NCBI GenBank assembly: GCA_003527225.1 | Contig: DPXQ01000005.1 | Location: 70,945-134,944 of the forward strand | Direction of reading: 5' to 3' | From: Rhizobium sp. | GTDB lineage: Bacteria > Pseudomonadota > Alphaproteobacteria > Rhizobiales > Rhizobiaceae | DNA: 64,000 nt | Part shown: positions 27,322 through 38,114 of the stretch, one piece after another | Numbering within the stretch: the first letter of the stretch is position 1 | How the letters are laid out: every line of letters starts with the position of its first letter | Position numbers and translations under genes: made by a program | Notes under the pieces: generated by a model | The model's database searches: none | Seen by the model: the letters and a program-made list of their open reading frames with translations, nothing else | Told to the model about the DNA's origin: nothing

Positions 27322-27415
27322 ACAATCGCAAAGAAGCCAAATTTTAAGCAAAACCGCTTGACATCGGAGCGCGATGATTTTTATCTGATACCATATTCGA
27401 TTTTCGGGCAATTGG

Positions 27416-27451
27416 GCCTCACCGGGGAGACAACTCCCCTGTGGGGCTTTT
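27416..27451 (+). terminator. Leader terminator (attenuator) upstream of amiC
   Basis: GCCTCAC pairs with GTGGGGC (7 bp, one G-U), then after one C-U mismatch GGGGAG pairs with CTCCCC around an ACAA loop, and TTTTAT follows at once. This is a textbook intrinsic terminator placed 19 bases before the amiC start. An alternative small hairpin, GGGC (27406-27409) with GCCT (27416-27419) around a six-base loop AATTGG, would occupy the first bases of the terminator arm. ANTAR antiterminators such as AmiR act on exactly this kind of mutually exclusive pair. A TTGACA at 27358 may be the -35, but no good -10 was found. Confidence 0.75.
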
Positions 27452-27470
27452 ATCGTTTCTTGGGGGTCCC

Positions 27471-28646
27471 TTGTTCCTGAAGCCGACAGTTCCTGTTGGA
27501 GTTCTCTTTTCCCGCTCCGGTCCATATAGCGATCTGGGCGAGCAGGGATATCTCGGCGCGATCGCGGGGATCCGGGCAATCAACCGGCGCGAGGATCTGC
27601 CGTTCAAGCTCAAGGCGGTGTTTGCCGATCCTCAAGGCAATACCGATCGCTACGCTACCCTGGCATCCGAACTCATAACGACAGCCGGCGTGCAGCACAT
27701 CATCGGCTGCACCACGTCGTGGAGCCGCAAGGAGGTCATTCCGGCCATCGAGAAAACCCGGGCTCTGCTCTGGTATCCTTGCGTCTATGAGGGCTTCGAG
27801 GCGAGCGAGAATGTCGTCTATGTCGGGGCCTGCGCCAACCAGCACATCCTGCCGATGCTTGAATTTGCTCTGCCGGCCTTCGGCCGAAACGGTTTTCTCG
27901 TGGGGTCGAACTACATCTGGGGTTGGGAGACCTGTCGCATTGCCCGCGACATTCTCGCCCGGTCCGGCGGTCGCGTGGCAGGAGAGCGCCATATTCCGCT
28001 GGGCGATATCGATGTCGGCCACATCATTGAGGAGATTCGGCGCAAGAAGCCTGATTTCATTCTCAATTCCCTTATCGGACCATCGTCCTATGCCTTCCTT
28101 CAGGCCTACCGTGCGCTCGGCGAAATCGATCCGGATTTCGCCACCGGTCGACGCCCCGTGCTCAGCTGTAATCTCAGCGAAAACGAGATTGCCCAGATCG
28201 CGCCCGCCGCCGAGGGGCATTTTACGGTCTCCACCTATTTCGAAGCGCTTTCCTGTCCTTCGAACGCGGCATTTCTCGACAGTCTCGGCGATGACGCGCG
28301 CGCGGCCGGTGTTTCCGCCTTTTTCGCCCAAGCCTATGCGAGCGTTCTGCTGGTTGCAGCCGGTTTGGAGGCGACCGGAATCGGACAGGCGATGGATGTG
28401 CTTGCTGCCGTGAAGCAACGCGCGGTCGCGACACCGCTCGGTCCGTTGCATATCGATGCCAGCAACAACCATATCCATGCCTTGGCTCACATCGCGCGCG
28501 CGACGGCTTCCGGTGGCTACGAAATCATACGTCAGAGTACGGGGCTCATTGCGCCAGATCCATTCCTGACGCGCGCCGGCCTCGTCATTCCCGAATTGCC
28601 CGCGGTATCGTCATCAAGTCGCGCCATGCTGAGGATCGTCAAATGA
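27471..28646 (+). CDS. amiC: AmiC-type amide-binding regulator
   Basis: A 391-residue type I periplasmic-binding fold with no signal peptide, so it acts in the cytoplasm. PVGVLFSRSGPYSDLG, DPQGNTDRY, IIGCTTSWSRKEVIPAIEKT and WYPCVYEGFE follow the AmiC sequence pattern of Pseudomonas. AmiC binds short amides and, when unliganded, holds AmiR inactive. TTG 27471 is chosen because GGGGGT precedes it; the only other start, GTG 27441, lies inside the leader terminator. The stop overlaps amiR (ATGA). Ligand could be a short amide or urea-like compound. Confidence 0.85.
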   Translation: MFLKPTVPVGVLFSRSGPYSDLGEQGYLGAIAGIRAINRREDLPFKLKAVFADPQGNTDRYATLASELITTAGVQHIIGCTTSWSRKEVIPAIEKTRALLWYPCVYEGFEASENVVYVGACANQHILPMLEFALPAFGRNGFLVGSNYIWGWETCRIARDILARSGGRVAGERHIPLGDIDVGHIIEEIRRKKPDFILNSLIGPSSYAFLQAYRALGEIDPDFATGRRPVLSCNLSENEIAQIAPAAEGHFTVSTYFEALSCPSNAAFLDSLGDDARAAGVSAFFAQAYASVLLVAAGLEATGIGQAMDVLAAVKQRAVATPLGPLHIDASNNHIHALAHIARATASGGYEIIRQSTGLIAPDPFLTRAGLVIPELPAVSSSSRAMLRIVK

Positions 28647-29251
28647 GTAACGGCTTTTCGACACCCTCCTTTGAAGGCTTCCGAGCTCTCATTCTTCATC
28701 GCGAACATCCCAATACGGAAGCGTTGGAGCGCCAGTTTTCCCGCATCGGCATGACGGCGGTGACATGCTGGCCGGAGGTCGGGCCGGAGAACTCGTTCGC
28801 CGATTTCGATATCCTACTGTTCGATGCCGACATGGGCTACGACGCGCAGTTTCCCTGGGCAGCAGGCGCGGCTCCCATACCGACCATCGCCCTGATCGGC
28901 TCCGAAGCGCCCGGTCGCGTCACGTGGGCGGTGAGCCACGGTGCGGATGCGCAGCTCCTCAAGCCGATTGGCAGCTCGGGGGTCTATGCGGCACTCGTGA
29001 TTGCCACGCACGCGTTTCGCCGCCGCAAGGAACTGGAACAGCAGGTTGCAGGCCTGGGCGAGCGTCTGGCAAGGCGGGAGAACCTGGCTGAAGCCACCGC
29101 CATACTTATGGTTCGACATTCGGTTTCCGCAGGCTTGGCCTACCACATGCTCCGCCGTCAGGCGATGGAGGAGCGCCGGACCATCGACGACATAGCCTCC
29201 CGTATTCTGGCCGACACTGCGGCAACCGATGAGCAACGTCATGGCCAATGA
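28643..29251 (+). CDS. amiR: AmiR-type ANTAR antiterminator
   Basis: A 202-residue regulator. The N-terminal half is a pseudo-receiver without a clear phosphorylation site. A coiled-coil (RRRKELEQQVAGLGERLARREN) leads to an ANTAR RNA-binding domain with the helical pattern LAEATAILMVRHSVSAGLAY, HMLRRQAMEER and IDDIASRIL. AmiR binds leader RNA and blocks terminator formation once AmiC releases it. The start overlaps amiC by 4 bases, as in Pseudomonas. The 27416 terminator is the obvious target. Confidence 0.87.
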   Translation: MSNGFSTPSFEGFRALILHREHPNTEALERQFSRIGMTAVTCWPEVGPENSFADFDILLFDADMGYDAQFPWAAGAAPIPTIALIGSEAPGRVTWAVSHGADAQLLKPIGSSGVYAALVIATHAFRRRKELEQQVAGLGERLARRENLAEATAILMVRHSVSAGLAYHMLRRQAMEERRTIDDIASRILADTAATDEQRHGQ

Positions 29252-30134
29252 AATTGTAACGGCCGTTTCCGTGTCGCAAGCGCAGCCCGGACTGCTTCGG
29301 CGCCTGCTGCGGCGCAAGCTTGCCGCTTTCGGGCTCGCGATCATAGCCATCATCGTCTTCGCGGCGGTTTTCGCGCCCTGGATCGTGCCCTATAATCCCG
29401 ACGAGCAGTTCTTCGACGGGCTGACGCTCGAGGGTGCGCCGCTGCCCCCGAACGCCAAGTTCTGGCTGGGCACGGACCTCGTCGGACGCGACCTTTTGAG
29501 CCGCATCATCTATGGAGCGCAAACCTCCCTGATCATCGGCGTCATCGCCAATGGAGTCGCGGTTTTGATCGGATCGGCCGTCGGTATCACGGCGGGATAT
29601 TTCAGCAACTGGGTGAGCGGCGCGCTCATGCGTTTCACCGACCTGATGATGGCTTTCCCGGCCCTGCTGCTCGCGATCGTGCTGGCGGCGATTTTCCGGC
29701 CGAGCCTCCTGATCGTCGCCATGGTGATCGCCATGGTCAACTGGGTGCAAATGGCGCGCGTGGTTTATACCGAAACACGCTCGCTCGCCGAACGCGATTT
29801 TGTCGAAGCCGAAAGGGCGCTTGGCGCCGGCACCTTTCGTATCCTGACCCGGCATATCCTCCCGCACCTCGCCTCGACGATCGTCGTCTATGCGACGCTC
29901 GGGATTGCGACCACTGTGCTGCTCGAGGCGACGCTCAGCTTTCTCGGCATCGGCGTCCAGCCTCCGACCGCCTCCTGGGGCAATATCATCTTCGAGAACC
30001 AGACGTATTTCACCAGCGCCCCGTGGCTCGTCTTCATTCCGGGCTTTGCCATCATTCTTCTGGCGTTGGCTTTCAACCTCGTCGGGGATGCCATGCGTGA
30101 CATTCTCGATCCGACGCAGCAGGGGCATCACTGA
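29229..30134 (+). CDS. Dipeptide-type ABC transporter permease (DppC class)
   Basis: A 301-residue membrane protein with LGTDLVGRDLLSRIIYGAQ and the ATPase-docking loop AERALGAGTFRILTRHILPH, both characteristic of DppC. ATG 29229 overlaps the amiR end by 23 bases; ATG 29241 (MANEIV) is an equally good start with a weak GAG upstream. It belongs to the amide operon and probably imports the inducing amide or a small peptide-like precursor. Confidence 0.9.
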   Translation: MSNVMANEIVTAVSVSQAQPGLLRRLLRRKLAAFGLAIIAIIVFAAVFAPWIVPYNPDEQFFDGLTLEGAPLPPNAKFWLGTDLVGRDLLSRIIYGAQTSLIIGVIANGVAVLIGSAVGITAGYFSNWVSGALMRFTDLMMAFPALLLAIVLAAIFRPSLLIVAMVIAMVNWVQMARVVYTETRSLAERDFVEAERALGAGTFRILTRHILPHLASTIVVYATLGIATTVLLEATLSFLGIGVQPPTASWGNIIFENQTYFTSAPWLVFIPGFAIILLALAFNLVGDAMRDILDPTQQGHH

Positions 30135-31054
30135 TGCTTTCCTATATCGCCCGCCGCCTCCTGCAATCGGCTTTCATCCTGATCGGCATCAGCCTCGTCA
30201 CTTTCGTGCTGCTATACCTGCTGCCCGCCGACCCGGCCCGGCAGATCGCCGGACGCAGCGCCACTGCCGAGACGGTCGCCAATATCCGCGAACAGCTTGG
30301 CCTCAATTTGCCGTTCTATCAGCAATACCTGCGTTACGCCGCCGGCCTTCTTCAGGGAGACTTCGGTCGTTCCTACCTTCAGAAGACCGAGGTCGCCGAG
30401 CTCATCCGCTCGCGACTTCCAGCAAGCCTGCTCCTGATGGCCGGCGCGATCGTTTCGGAACTGGTGATCGGCATTGCCATGGGGCTGATCTCGGCTCTGA
30501 GGCGCGGTTCGGTGCTCGACAATTCGCTGATGCTCCTCTCCTTCGTCGGGGTTTCGGCGCCGCAGTTCGTCGTCGGCATCATGATGCTGTATGTTTTCGC
30601 GGTGTTGCTGGGCTGGTTTCCGATCGGTGGCTACGGCACCTTCGCGCACATGGTCCTGCCGTCGCTGACGCTCGGCATCCTCGGCGCCGGCTGGTATGCG
30701 CGCATGATGCGCTCGTCCATGATCGATGTGCTCAGGCAGGACTTCGTCCGCACGGCGCATTCCAAGGGCCTGAAGCGCAGCACCGTGCTTTTCCGCCATG
30801 CTCTTCCGAACGCGATCCTGCCGGTCATCGCCATGATCGGCATCGATATCGGCATGTTCATGTCGGGCATTGTCGTGGTGGAAAGTGTCTTCGGATGGCC
30901 GGGCATCGGACAGCTCGCCTGGCAGGCAATCCAGCGCGTCGACATTCCGATCATCATGGGCGTAACCCTCGTTTCGGCCTGCGCCATCGTCGTCGGTAAT
31001 CTCGTTGCGGACCTGATCGCCCCGATGATCGATCCACGCATCAAACTACGCTGA
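30134..31054 (+). CDS. Dipeptide-type ABC transporter permease (DppB class)
   Basis: A 306-residue membrane protein with an N-terminal MLSYIARRLLQSAFILIGISL, the loop LGLNLPFYQQYLRY and the EAA segment RTAHSKGLKRSTVLFRHALPNAI. Its ATG overlaps the stop of the DppC-type gene by one base (TGATG). The gene order C then B is reversed from the usual dpp order. Confidence 0.92.
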   Translation: MLSYIARRLLQSAFILIGISLVTFVLLYLLPADPARQIAGRSATAETVANIREQLGLNLPFYQQYLRYAAGLLQGDFGRSYLQKTEVAELIRSRLPASLLLMAGAIVSELVIGIAMGLISALRRGSVLDNSLMLLSFVGVSAPQFVVGIMMLYVFAVLLGWFPIGGYGTFAHMVLPSLTLGILGAGWYARMMRSSMIDVLRQDFVRTAHSKGLKRSTVLFRHALPNAILPVIAMIGIDIGMFMSGIVVVESVFGWPGIGQLAWQAIQRVDIPIIMGVTLVSACAIVVGNLVADLIAPMIDPRIKLR

Positions 31055-31108
31055 TCCCTGTCTCGGGGAAGGCGGCAATACAAGAAAACCAAACCAGAGG
31101 AGTATTCC

Positions 31109-32692
31109 ATGCGCATGACACTTCTAAACGGCGTCGCGGCCCTCGCTATCGCCGCCGCCAGCTTCCAGGCCGTCCAGGCCGAAGAGATCAAGCAGGGCGG
31201 CTCAATGGTCGTCACCTACAAGGACGATGTTGCCACCCTCGATCCCGCGATTGGTTACGACTGGCAGAACTGGTCGATGATCAAGAGCCTGTTCGATGGC
31301 CTGATGGGCTACGAACCGGGCACCTCGACGATCAAGAAGAGCTTGGCCGAGGACTACACCATTTCCGAGGACGGCACGGTCTTCACCTTCACGCTGCGTA
31401 AGGGCGTGAAATTCCACAATGGCCGCGAAATGACTGCCGAAGATGTGAAGTACTCCATCGAGCGTGTCATGAATCCCGAAACTCAAAGCCCCGGCGCCGG
31501 CTTTTTCGGTTCGATCAAGACCATCACTGTCGTGGATCCCTACACGATCAAGTTCGAACTTTCGCGTCCCGACGCAACCTTCCTGCATGTGATGGGGCTG
31601 AACTTTGCCTCCGTCGTGCCGAAGGAAGACGTCGAAAAGTGGGGCGCCGATTTCGGCAAGCATCCGGTCGGCACCGGCGCGTTCAAGCTTGGCGAATGGA
31701 CGCTTGGCCAGCAGCTCGTTTTCGAACGCAACAAGGACTATTGGGAAGCCGGTCTTCCGAAGCTCGACCAGATCACCTTCGAGGTTGGCCAGGAGCCCGT
31801 AGTGGCACTCCTGCGGCTGCAGAAGGGTGAGGTCGATATGGCTGGCGACGGCATTCCCCCGGCAAAGTTCCTCGAGGTCAAGAATGACCCGAACTATTCC
31901 AAGCTGATCGTCGAGGGTGGCCAACTTCATACCGGCTACATCACCATGAAGACCACCATGAAGCCTTTCGACGATGTAAAGGTGCGTCAGGCCGTCAACA
32001 TGGCGATCAACAAGGATCGCATCGTGCGCATCATCAATGGCCGTGCTGTCCCGGCAAACCAGCCGCTGCCGCCGTCCATGCCGGGCTATGCGAAAGACTA
32101 CCAAGGCTACAAGTATGACGTGGCGGCCGCAAAAGCGCTGCTCGCGGAGGCCGGCCATCCGGACGGGTTCGAAACCGAACTCTATGTCTATAACACCGAC
32201 CCAAACCCGCGCATTGCCCAGGCGATCCAGCAGGATCTCGCCGAAATCGGTATCAAGGCCGAGATCAAGTCTCTGGCGCAGGCAAACGTCATTGCTGCCG
32301 GCGGTGAGCCGGATCAGGCGCCGATGATCTGGTCGGGTGGCATGGGCTGGATCGCCGATTTCCCGGATCCGTCCAACTTCTACGGTCCGATCCTCGGGTG
32401 CGCCGGTGCCGTCAAGGGCGGATGGAACTGGTCCTACTACTGCAACAAGGATCTCGACGCCCGCGCCGTCGCGGCCGACTCGATCACCGACCCGGCCAAG
32501 GCTGCCGAGCGTGAAGCCGCTTGGCGCTCGATCTATCTCGACATCATGAAGGATGCACCCTGGGTGCCGGTCTTCAACGAACAGCGCTTCACGATTCGCT
32601 CCGAGCGCCTCGGCGGCCCCGATGCGATCTTCGTCGATCCTGTCCACATTCCCGTCAACTACGATCAGGTGTACGCTAAAGATGTGCAATAA
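31109..32692 (+). CDS. ABC transporter substrate-binding protein, family 5
   Basis: A 527-residue periplasmic binding protein with a Sec signal ending near residue 22 (AASFQAVQAEE). LRKGVKFHNGREMTAEDVKYS and VRQAVNMAINKDRIVR are family 5 hallmarks. Ligand specificity cannot be read. In an AmiC/AmiR-controlled operon with a formamidase/acetamidase, a small amide or amide-containing peptide is the likely cargo. AGAGGAG precedes the start. The 3' end overlaps the amidase gene by 11 bases. Confidence 0.9.
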   Translation: MRMTLLNGVAALAIAAASFQAVQAEEIKQGGSMVVTYKDDVATLDPAIGYDWQNWSMIKSLFDGLMGYEPGTSTIKKSLAEDYTISEDGTVFTFTLRKGVKFHNGREMTAEDVKYSIERVMNPETQSPGAGFFGSIKTITVVDPYTIKFELSRPDATFLHVMGLNFASVVPKEDVEKWGADFGKHPVGTGAFKLGEWTLGQQLVFERNKDYWEAGLPKLDQITFEVGQEPVVALLRLQKGEVDMAGDGIPPAKFLEVKNDPNYSKLIVEGGQLHTGYITMKTTMKPFDDVKVRQAVNMAINKDRIVRIINGRAVPANQPLPPSMPGYAKDYQGYKYDVAAAKALLAEAGHPDGFETELYVYNTDPNPRIAQAIQQDLAEIGIKAEIKSLAQANVIAAGGEPDQAPMIWSGGMGWIADFPDPSNFYGPILGCAGAVKGGWNWSYYCNKDLDARAVAADSITDPAKAAEREAAWRSIYLDIMKDAPWVPVFNEQRFTIRSERLGGPDAIFVDPVHIPVNYDQVYAKDVQ

Positions 32693-33623
32693 CTGCAATT
32701 ACACCATCCACGGTCGCCATCATCACTTCGGTTGGGACAATTCGCTTGTTCCAGCCGAGAAGGTGGCTCCGGGATCGACCATCCGCTTCGAATGCCTCGA
32801 CAGCAGCGCCGGTCACTTCACCCGCGAAAGCACCGTCGCCGACGTTTCGACGATGGACTTCTCCAAGGTGAACCCGGTCACGGGCCCGATCTTTGTCGAT
32901 GGAGCTGAGCCCGGCGACGTGCTCAAGGTCACCATCCACGAATTCGAGCCGTCGGGCTTCGGCTGGACCGCCAACATTCCCGGCTTCGGTCTGCTGGCGG
33001 ACCAGTTCAAGGATCCGGCGCTGCTCTTGTGGAATTACGAAGCGACCATGGAGCCCGCACTCTACGGCAAGAATGGCCGCGTGCCGCTGAAACCGTTCGC
33101 CGGTACGATCGGCCTTGCGCTCGCGGAACCTGGAGTGCATTCCGTGGTCCCGCCGCGCCGGGTCGGCGGCAACCTCGATATCCGTGACCTTTCCTCCGGT
33201 GCGGTCCTCTACCTGCCGGTCGAAGTCGCCGGCGGGCTGTTCTCGATCGGCGATACTCACGCCGCGCAAGGAGACGGGGAAGTCTGCGGCACGGCGATCG
33301 AGAGCCAGATGAACGTCACCCTGACGCTCGACCTGGTGAAGGACACCAAGCTCTCCATGCCGCGATTCACCACCCCCGGGCCGGTGACGCGCCACTTGGA
33401 CACCAAGGGCTATGAAGTGACGACCGGCATCGGTCCGGACCTCATGGAAGGGGCTCGCGCGGCGGTCGCCAACATGGTCGACCTCCTCGGCACGCAGTAC
33501 AACCTCTCGGCGGAAGACGCCTACATGCTGTGTTCGGTCTGCGGAGACCTGCGCATCAGCGAAATCGTCGACATGCCGAATTGGGTCGTATCCTTCTACT
33601 TCCCTCGGAGCGTTTTCGAGTAG
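32682..33623 (+). CDS. Acetamidase/formamidase family protein
   Basis: A 313-residue FmdA/AmdA-type amidohydrolase. It shows the N-terminal HHHFGWDNSLVP, the block FECLDSSAGHFT, the GVHSVVPPRRVGGNLDIR segment and GDTHAAQGDGEVCGTAIE, which surround the zinc and substrate site. It hydrolyses formamide or acetamide to ammonia and the acid. The start, ATG 32682, overlaps the binding-protein gene by 11 bases, so it is probably translated by coupling. It gives a metabolic reason for amide sensing by AmiC. Confidence 0.88.
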   Translation: MCNNCNYTIHGRHHHFGWDNSLVPAEKVAPGSTIRFECLDSSAGHFTRESTVADVSTMDFSKVNPVTGPIFVDGAEPGDVLKVTIHEFEPSGFGWTANIPGFGLLADQFKDPALLLWNYEATMEPALYGKNGRVPLKPFAGTIGLALAEPGVHSVVPPRRVGGNLDIRDLSSGAVLYLPVEVAGGLFSIGDTHAAQGDGEVCGTAIESQMNVTLTLDLVKDTKLSMPRFTTPGPVTRHLDTKGYEVTTGIGPDLMEGARAAVANMVDLLGTQYNLSAEDAYMLCSVCGDLRISEIVDMPNWVVSFYFPRSVFE

Positions 33624-33632
33624 GCCAGAACC

Positions 33633-33659
33633 GGCGGCCGCGTCTGCAACGCGGCCGCC
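33633..33659 (+). other. Intercistronic hairpin between amidase and ATPase genes
   Basis: GGCGGCCGCGT and ACGCGGCCGCC form a perfect 11-bp stem with a CTGCA loop and no T-run. Such elements between co-transcribed genes usually act as mRNA stabilisers or partial terminators that lower downstream expression. Confidence 0.6.
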
Positions 33660-33688
33660 AAACCTTCCAAACAGCAGCCCCGAGCGCC

Positions 33689-35506
<1,818 letters not shown>

Positions 35507-35510
35507 TGAT

Positions 35511-35560
35511 GGCCCGACGCCTGTCCGCGTATCCGGGATACCCATTCCGATTGTCGGGCC
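35511..35560. terminator. Nested hairpin between convergent ATPase and nadE genes
   Basis: Outer arms GGCCCGAC (35511-35518) and GTCGGGCC (35553-35560) enclose an inner stem GTATCC/GGATAC (35529-35541). It sits between two converging transcription units and starts 5 bases after the ATPase stop. No T-run is present, so termination is inferred from position. Confidence 0.5.
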
Positions 35561-35567
35561 TCGGTCG

Positions 35568-36548
35568 CTATTCGATGATTATTGGCGGCATGTGGAGGTA
35601 GCGAGCGGCCTTCCGTTTGGCCGCTATGTCCTTCCACACGGCCTCGACCTGGGCGGCAGACAGTGAAATTGCCACACCGACTTCGGCTGACGGAACGCCA
35701 ATGTCGAGACCGTAGAGGCAGACGTCCATCTTCTCGTAAGGCAATGCGAAAAAGAACTCTTCCTGTGTCTGGGCCAGCGAATAGGTATCGGTTGTCGGCG
35801 GACGTGAGCGCACTTCGGCGGGCACACCCAGAAAGGCCGCAAGCTGATAGACCTGTGACTTGTAGAGATGGGCGATCGGCTTCAGATCGGCTGCGCCGTC
35901 GCCGTTTTTGACGAAGAATCCCTGGTCGTATTCCAACCGGTTCGGCGTGCCGACGACCGCGAAATTCAGGCGATCGGCGTGGTAGTATTCGAGCTGCTTG
36001 CGGGTACGCTGCTTCATGTTGGTTGCGGCGACAATGCCGAGATAGACGTGAGCCGGCAAACGCAGCTTGCGCAGCTCGCCTGACGGGGACCGTACCAAGA
36101 GAGAGGAAATGTTGTAGCCACCTGTCGTCAGCGCATTGTCGAACACGATCTTGGAGGTCCAGCCCGGGCCATATTCCGGCACGACCTCTCGGATGAAGCC
36201 ATCACGGCGCCCGTAGCAGTCCATAGCTGCCAGGGCCGGGCCTATATCTTCGATGGTGCTGTCAAATCCGAAGGTTTCTGCCACAACCCGACCGAGCCGA
36301 AGGCTCTCTGGATCGGAATCGTTTTCCGGCATGAAGAGGCCCAGGACGTTTTTCGGTCCTACGGCGCGCACGGCCAGCGCCGCGCAGACGCTGGAATCAA
36401 TCCCCCCGGATATGCCCAGAACCAATCCGCGTTTGCGAAGGACGCCGCGCAGCGTTTCGCGGATCCACGTGACAATGCGGTCGGTTTCGACCACCGGATC
36501 GAGTTCAAGTGCGGCTGCGGAAAAGGCGGTGGATGCTGGTCGGTTCAC
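35568..36548 (-). CDS. NAD+ synthetase-like ATP-pyrophosphatase (ammonia-dependent NadE type)
   Basis: A 326-residue protein with the adenylation P-loop LGISGGIDSSVCAALAV and later LEYDQGFFVKNGDGAADLKPIAHLYKSQVY, which belong to the NadE synthetase domain. No N-terminal glutaminase domain is present, so ammonia must come from elsewhere. The bacterium probably has a housekeeping nadE, so this copy may activate a carboxylate for amidation in the adjacent cassette, possibly using ammonia made by the asparagine synthase-like protein. That idea is inference. It overlaps the ligase gene by 4 bases and is the last gene of the cassette. Confidence 0.83.
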   Translation of the reverse strand: MNRPASTAFSAAALELDPVVETDRIVTWIRETLRGVLRKRGLVLGISGGIDSSVCAALAVRAVGPKNVLGLFMPENDSDPESLRLGRVVAETFGFDSTIEDIGPALAAMDCYGRRDGFIREVVPEYGPGWTSKIVFDNALTTGGYNISSLLVRSPSGELRKLRLPAHVYLGIVAATNMKQRTRKQLEYYHADRLNFAVVGTPNRLEYDQGFFVKNGDGAADLKPIAHLYKSQVYQLAAFLGVPAEVRSRPPTTDTYSLAQTQEEFFFALPYEKMDVCLYGLDIGVPSAEVGVAISLSAAQVEAVWKDIAAKRKAARYLHMPPIIIE

Positions 36549-38092
36549 TGGCTTGGTCCTGTCTGTTCAGGGACGGCGGCCGCGAGTCTGCGGCTAAGCT
36601 TGCCCGAATCGGTCTTCGGAAGGGAGGCGCGGAATTCAACGGATTTTGGCACCATGAAGTTCTCGAGGTTGCGCGCGCAATGGCGAATGACCTCTTGTTC
36701 AGTCAAGTCAGGGTCGGAGGAGACGACGAGCGCTTTAACCGCCTGGCCCAGGACAGCATCGGGAACGCCGATGACGATGGCTTCCACGACGCCGGGCAGC
36801 GCATAGAGGACGGCTTCGACCTCTTTTGGCGCCACCTTTTCGCCGCGTGACTTGATGATGTCGTCCTTTCGGGCCACGAAGTAGAGGAAACCCTCGGCAT
36901 CGGTCCGAAACAAGTCACCCGTATGAAGGCGGATCTTTCCGGTTACGGGATCCGGCCGAAGAGCGCGTTTTGTCGCCTCGGGATTTTCCCAATAGCCGAG
37001 CATGAGGTGCGGACCGGAAATGACCAGTTCGCCTGTAACGCCGGCAGGAACGGTGGCACCGGTCTCGTCGACGACTGCGGCACATGTGCCCGGAATGGCG
37101 ATGCCGACCGATCCGGGTCGCCGGTCGAGCTCCTGCGGCGGCAGCCAGGTTCCTCGGGTGCATTCCGTCAGGCCGTACATCGAGTAGAAACGCACATGGG
37201 GCAAAAGCGCGCGGATCTGTGCAAGATGGGCCACGGGCAGGGCGGCAGCGGCATTGGTCATGTAACGCAGACTCGCCAAATATGCCGGATCGAAATCACG
37301 CATCTGAAGCATCATAGCTACCATGGACGGCACCAGCGGAAAGCCGGTCGCACGCTCGTCACGGATGCGCTGGAAGATTGCCGCAGGGAAGGCGAAGGAT
37401 TTTTCCAGCACAAGCGTCGCGCCGAGCCGTACACTCATCAGGAGTTGATAAAGACCGTAGCCGAAGGCCATGGGCAGAACGTTGAGAATGATGTCGTCGT
37501 CAGTGTTTTCCAGATAGCCGACGATGCTTCCCGCGGCTGCATCCATGTTGGAATGCGCCATCATCACGCCCTTCGGTTCGCCTGTCGAACCAGACGTGTA
37601 GATGATGATCGCGAGATCATCCTCCGACATCTCGCCGGGCATCGGCCGCGACGTCGCTTCGAGACACGTCTCGAAATCGAGCGCCTCCGGCAGAGCGGCG
37701 TGGGGCGTCGTGAGTATGACTTGCGGGACCGTCTGCGTATTCGCGGTCGCTTCTGCGACTACACCGGCGAGCTTGCCCTGTGCAATAACAGCGGTCGGAC
37801 GGCAATTGCGGATGACGAAGGAAAGCCTTCCTGCTTTGACGGAAGGGTTTGTGGGACAGAGAACGCCGCCTGCCTTCCATACGGCGAAGATGGAGATCGC
37901 CGCTTCCCAGGTGTTTTCCATGAAGACGAGGACGCGGTCGCCTTTGGCCAAACCTCTGTCCATCAAGGATGCGGCGAGGCGATCGGAAAGATCGGAAATC
38001 TCCGCGTAGCTCAGACGTCGGCCGTCGGCGACGAGCGCTGTCTTGGCTCCGTACCTTCCGGTGCTATTGCGAAGATATTCCTCGATGCGCAT
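36545..38092 (-). CDS. AMP-forming acyl-CoA synthetase / acyl-ACP ligase
   Basis: A 515-residue ANL-superfamily enzyme. Motifs in order: IIYTSGSTGEPKGVMMAH (phosphate loop), MYGLTECTRG, LHTGDLFRTDAEGFLYF and RKDDIIKSRGEKVAPKEVE, ending with PKTDSGKLSRR, whose Lys catalyses adenylation. It activates a carboxylic acid as acyl-AMP. An acyl carrier protein gene 22 bases upstream makes direct loading onto ACP more likely than CoA. The sequence resembles ligases associated with exosortase-A gene clusters (from memory). Substrate unknown. Confidence 0.87.
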   Translation of the reverse strand: MRIEEYLRNSTGRYGAKTALVADGRRLSYAEISDLSDRLAASLMDRGLAKGDRVLVFMENTWEAAISIFAVWKAGGVLCPTNPSVKAGRLSFVIRNCRPTAVIAQGKLAGVVAEATANTQTVPQVILTTPHAALPEALDFETCLEATSRPMPGEMSEDDLAIIIYTSGSTGEPKGVMMAHSNMDAAAGSIVGYLENTDDDIILNVLPMAFGYGLYQLLMSVRLGATLVLEKSFAFPAAIFQRIRDERATGFPLVPSMVAMMLQMRDFDPAYLASLRYMTNAAAALPVAHLAQIRALLPHVRFYSMYGLTECTRGTWLPPQELDRRPGSVGIAIPGTCAAVVDETGATVPAGVTGELVISGPHLMLGYWENPEATKRALRPDPVTGKIRLHTGDLFRTDAEGFLYFVARKDDIIKSRGEKVAPKEVEAVLYALPGVVEAIVIGVPDAVLGQAVKALVVSSDPDLTEQEVIRHCARNLENFMVPKSVEFRASLPKTDSGKLSRRLAAAVPEQTGPSQ

Positions 38093-38114
38093 CGTCTGCG
38101 GCCTCTTTCGCCAA

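Noticed and set aside
27358..27386. TTGACA as a certain promoter for amiC
   Set aside because: The -35 is perfect, but TTATCT at 17 bases is a poor -10 and this promoter would leave only one ANTAR-like hairpin in the RNA.
27441..27470. GTG 27441 as the amiC start
   Set aside because: The codon lies in the 3' arm of the leader terminator. TTG 27471 has a GGGGGT ribosome site and gives a normal AmiC N-terminus.
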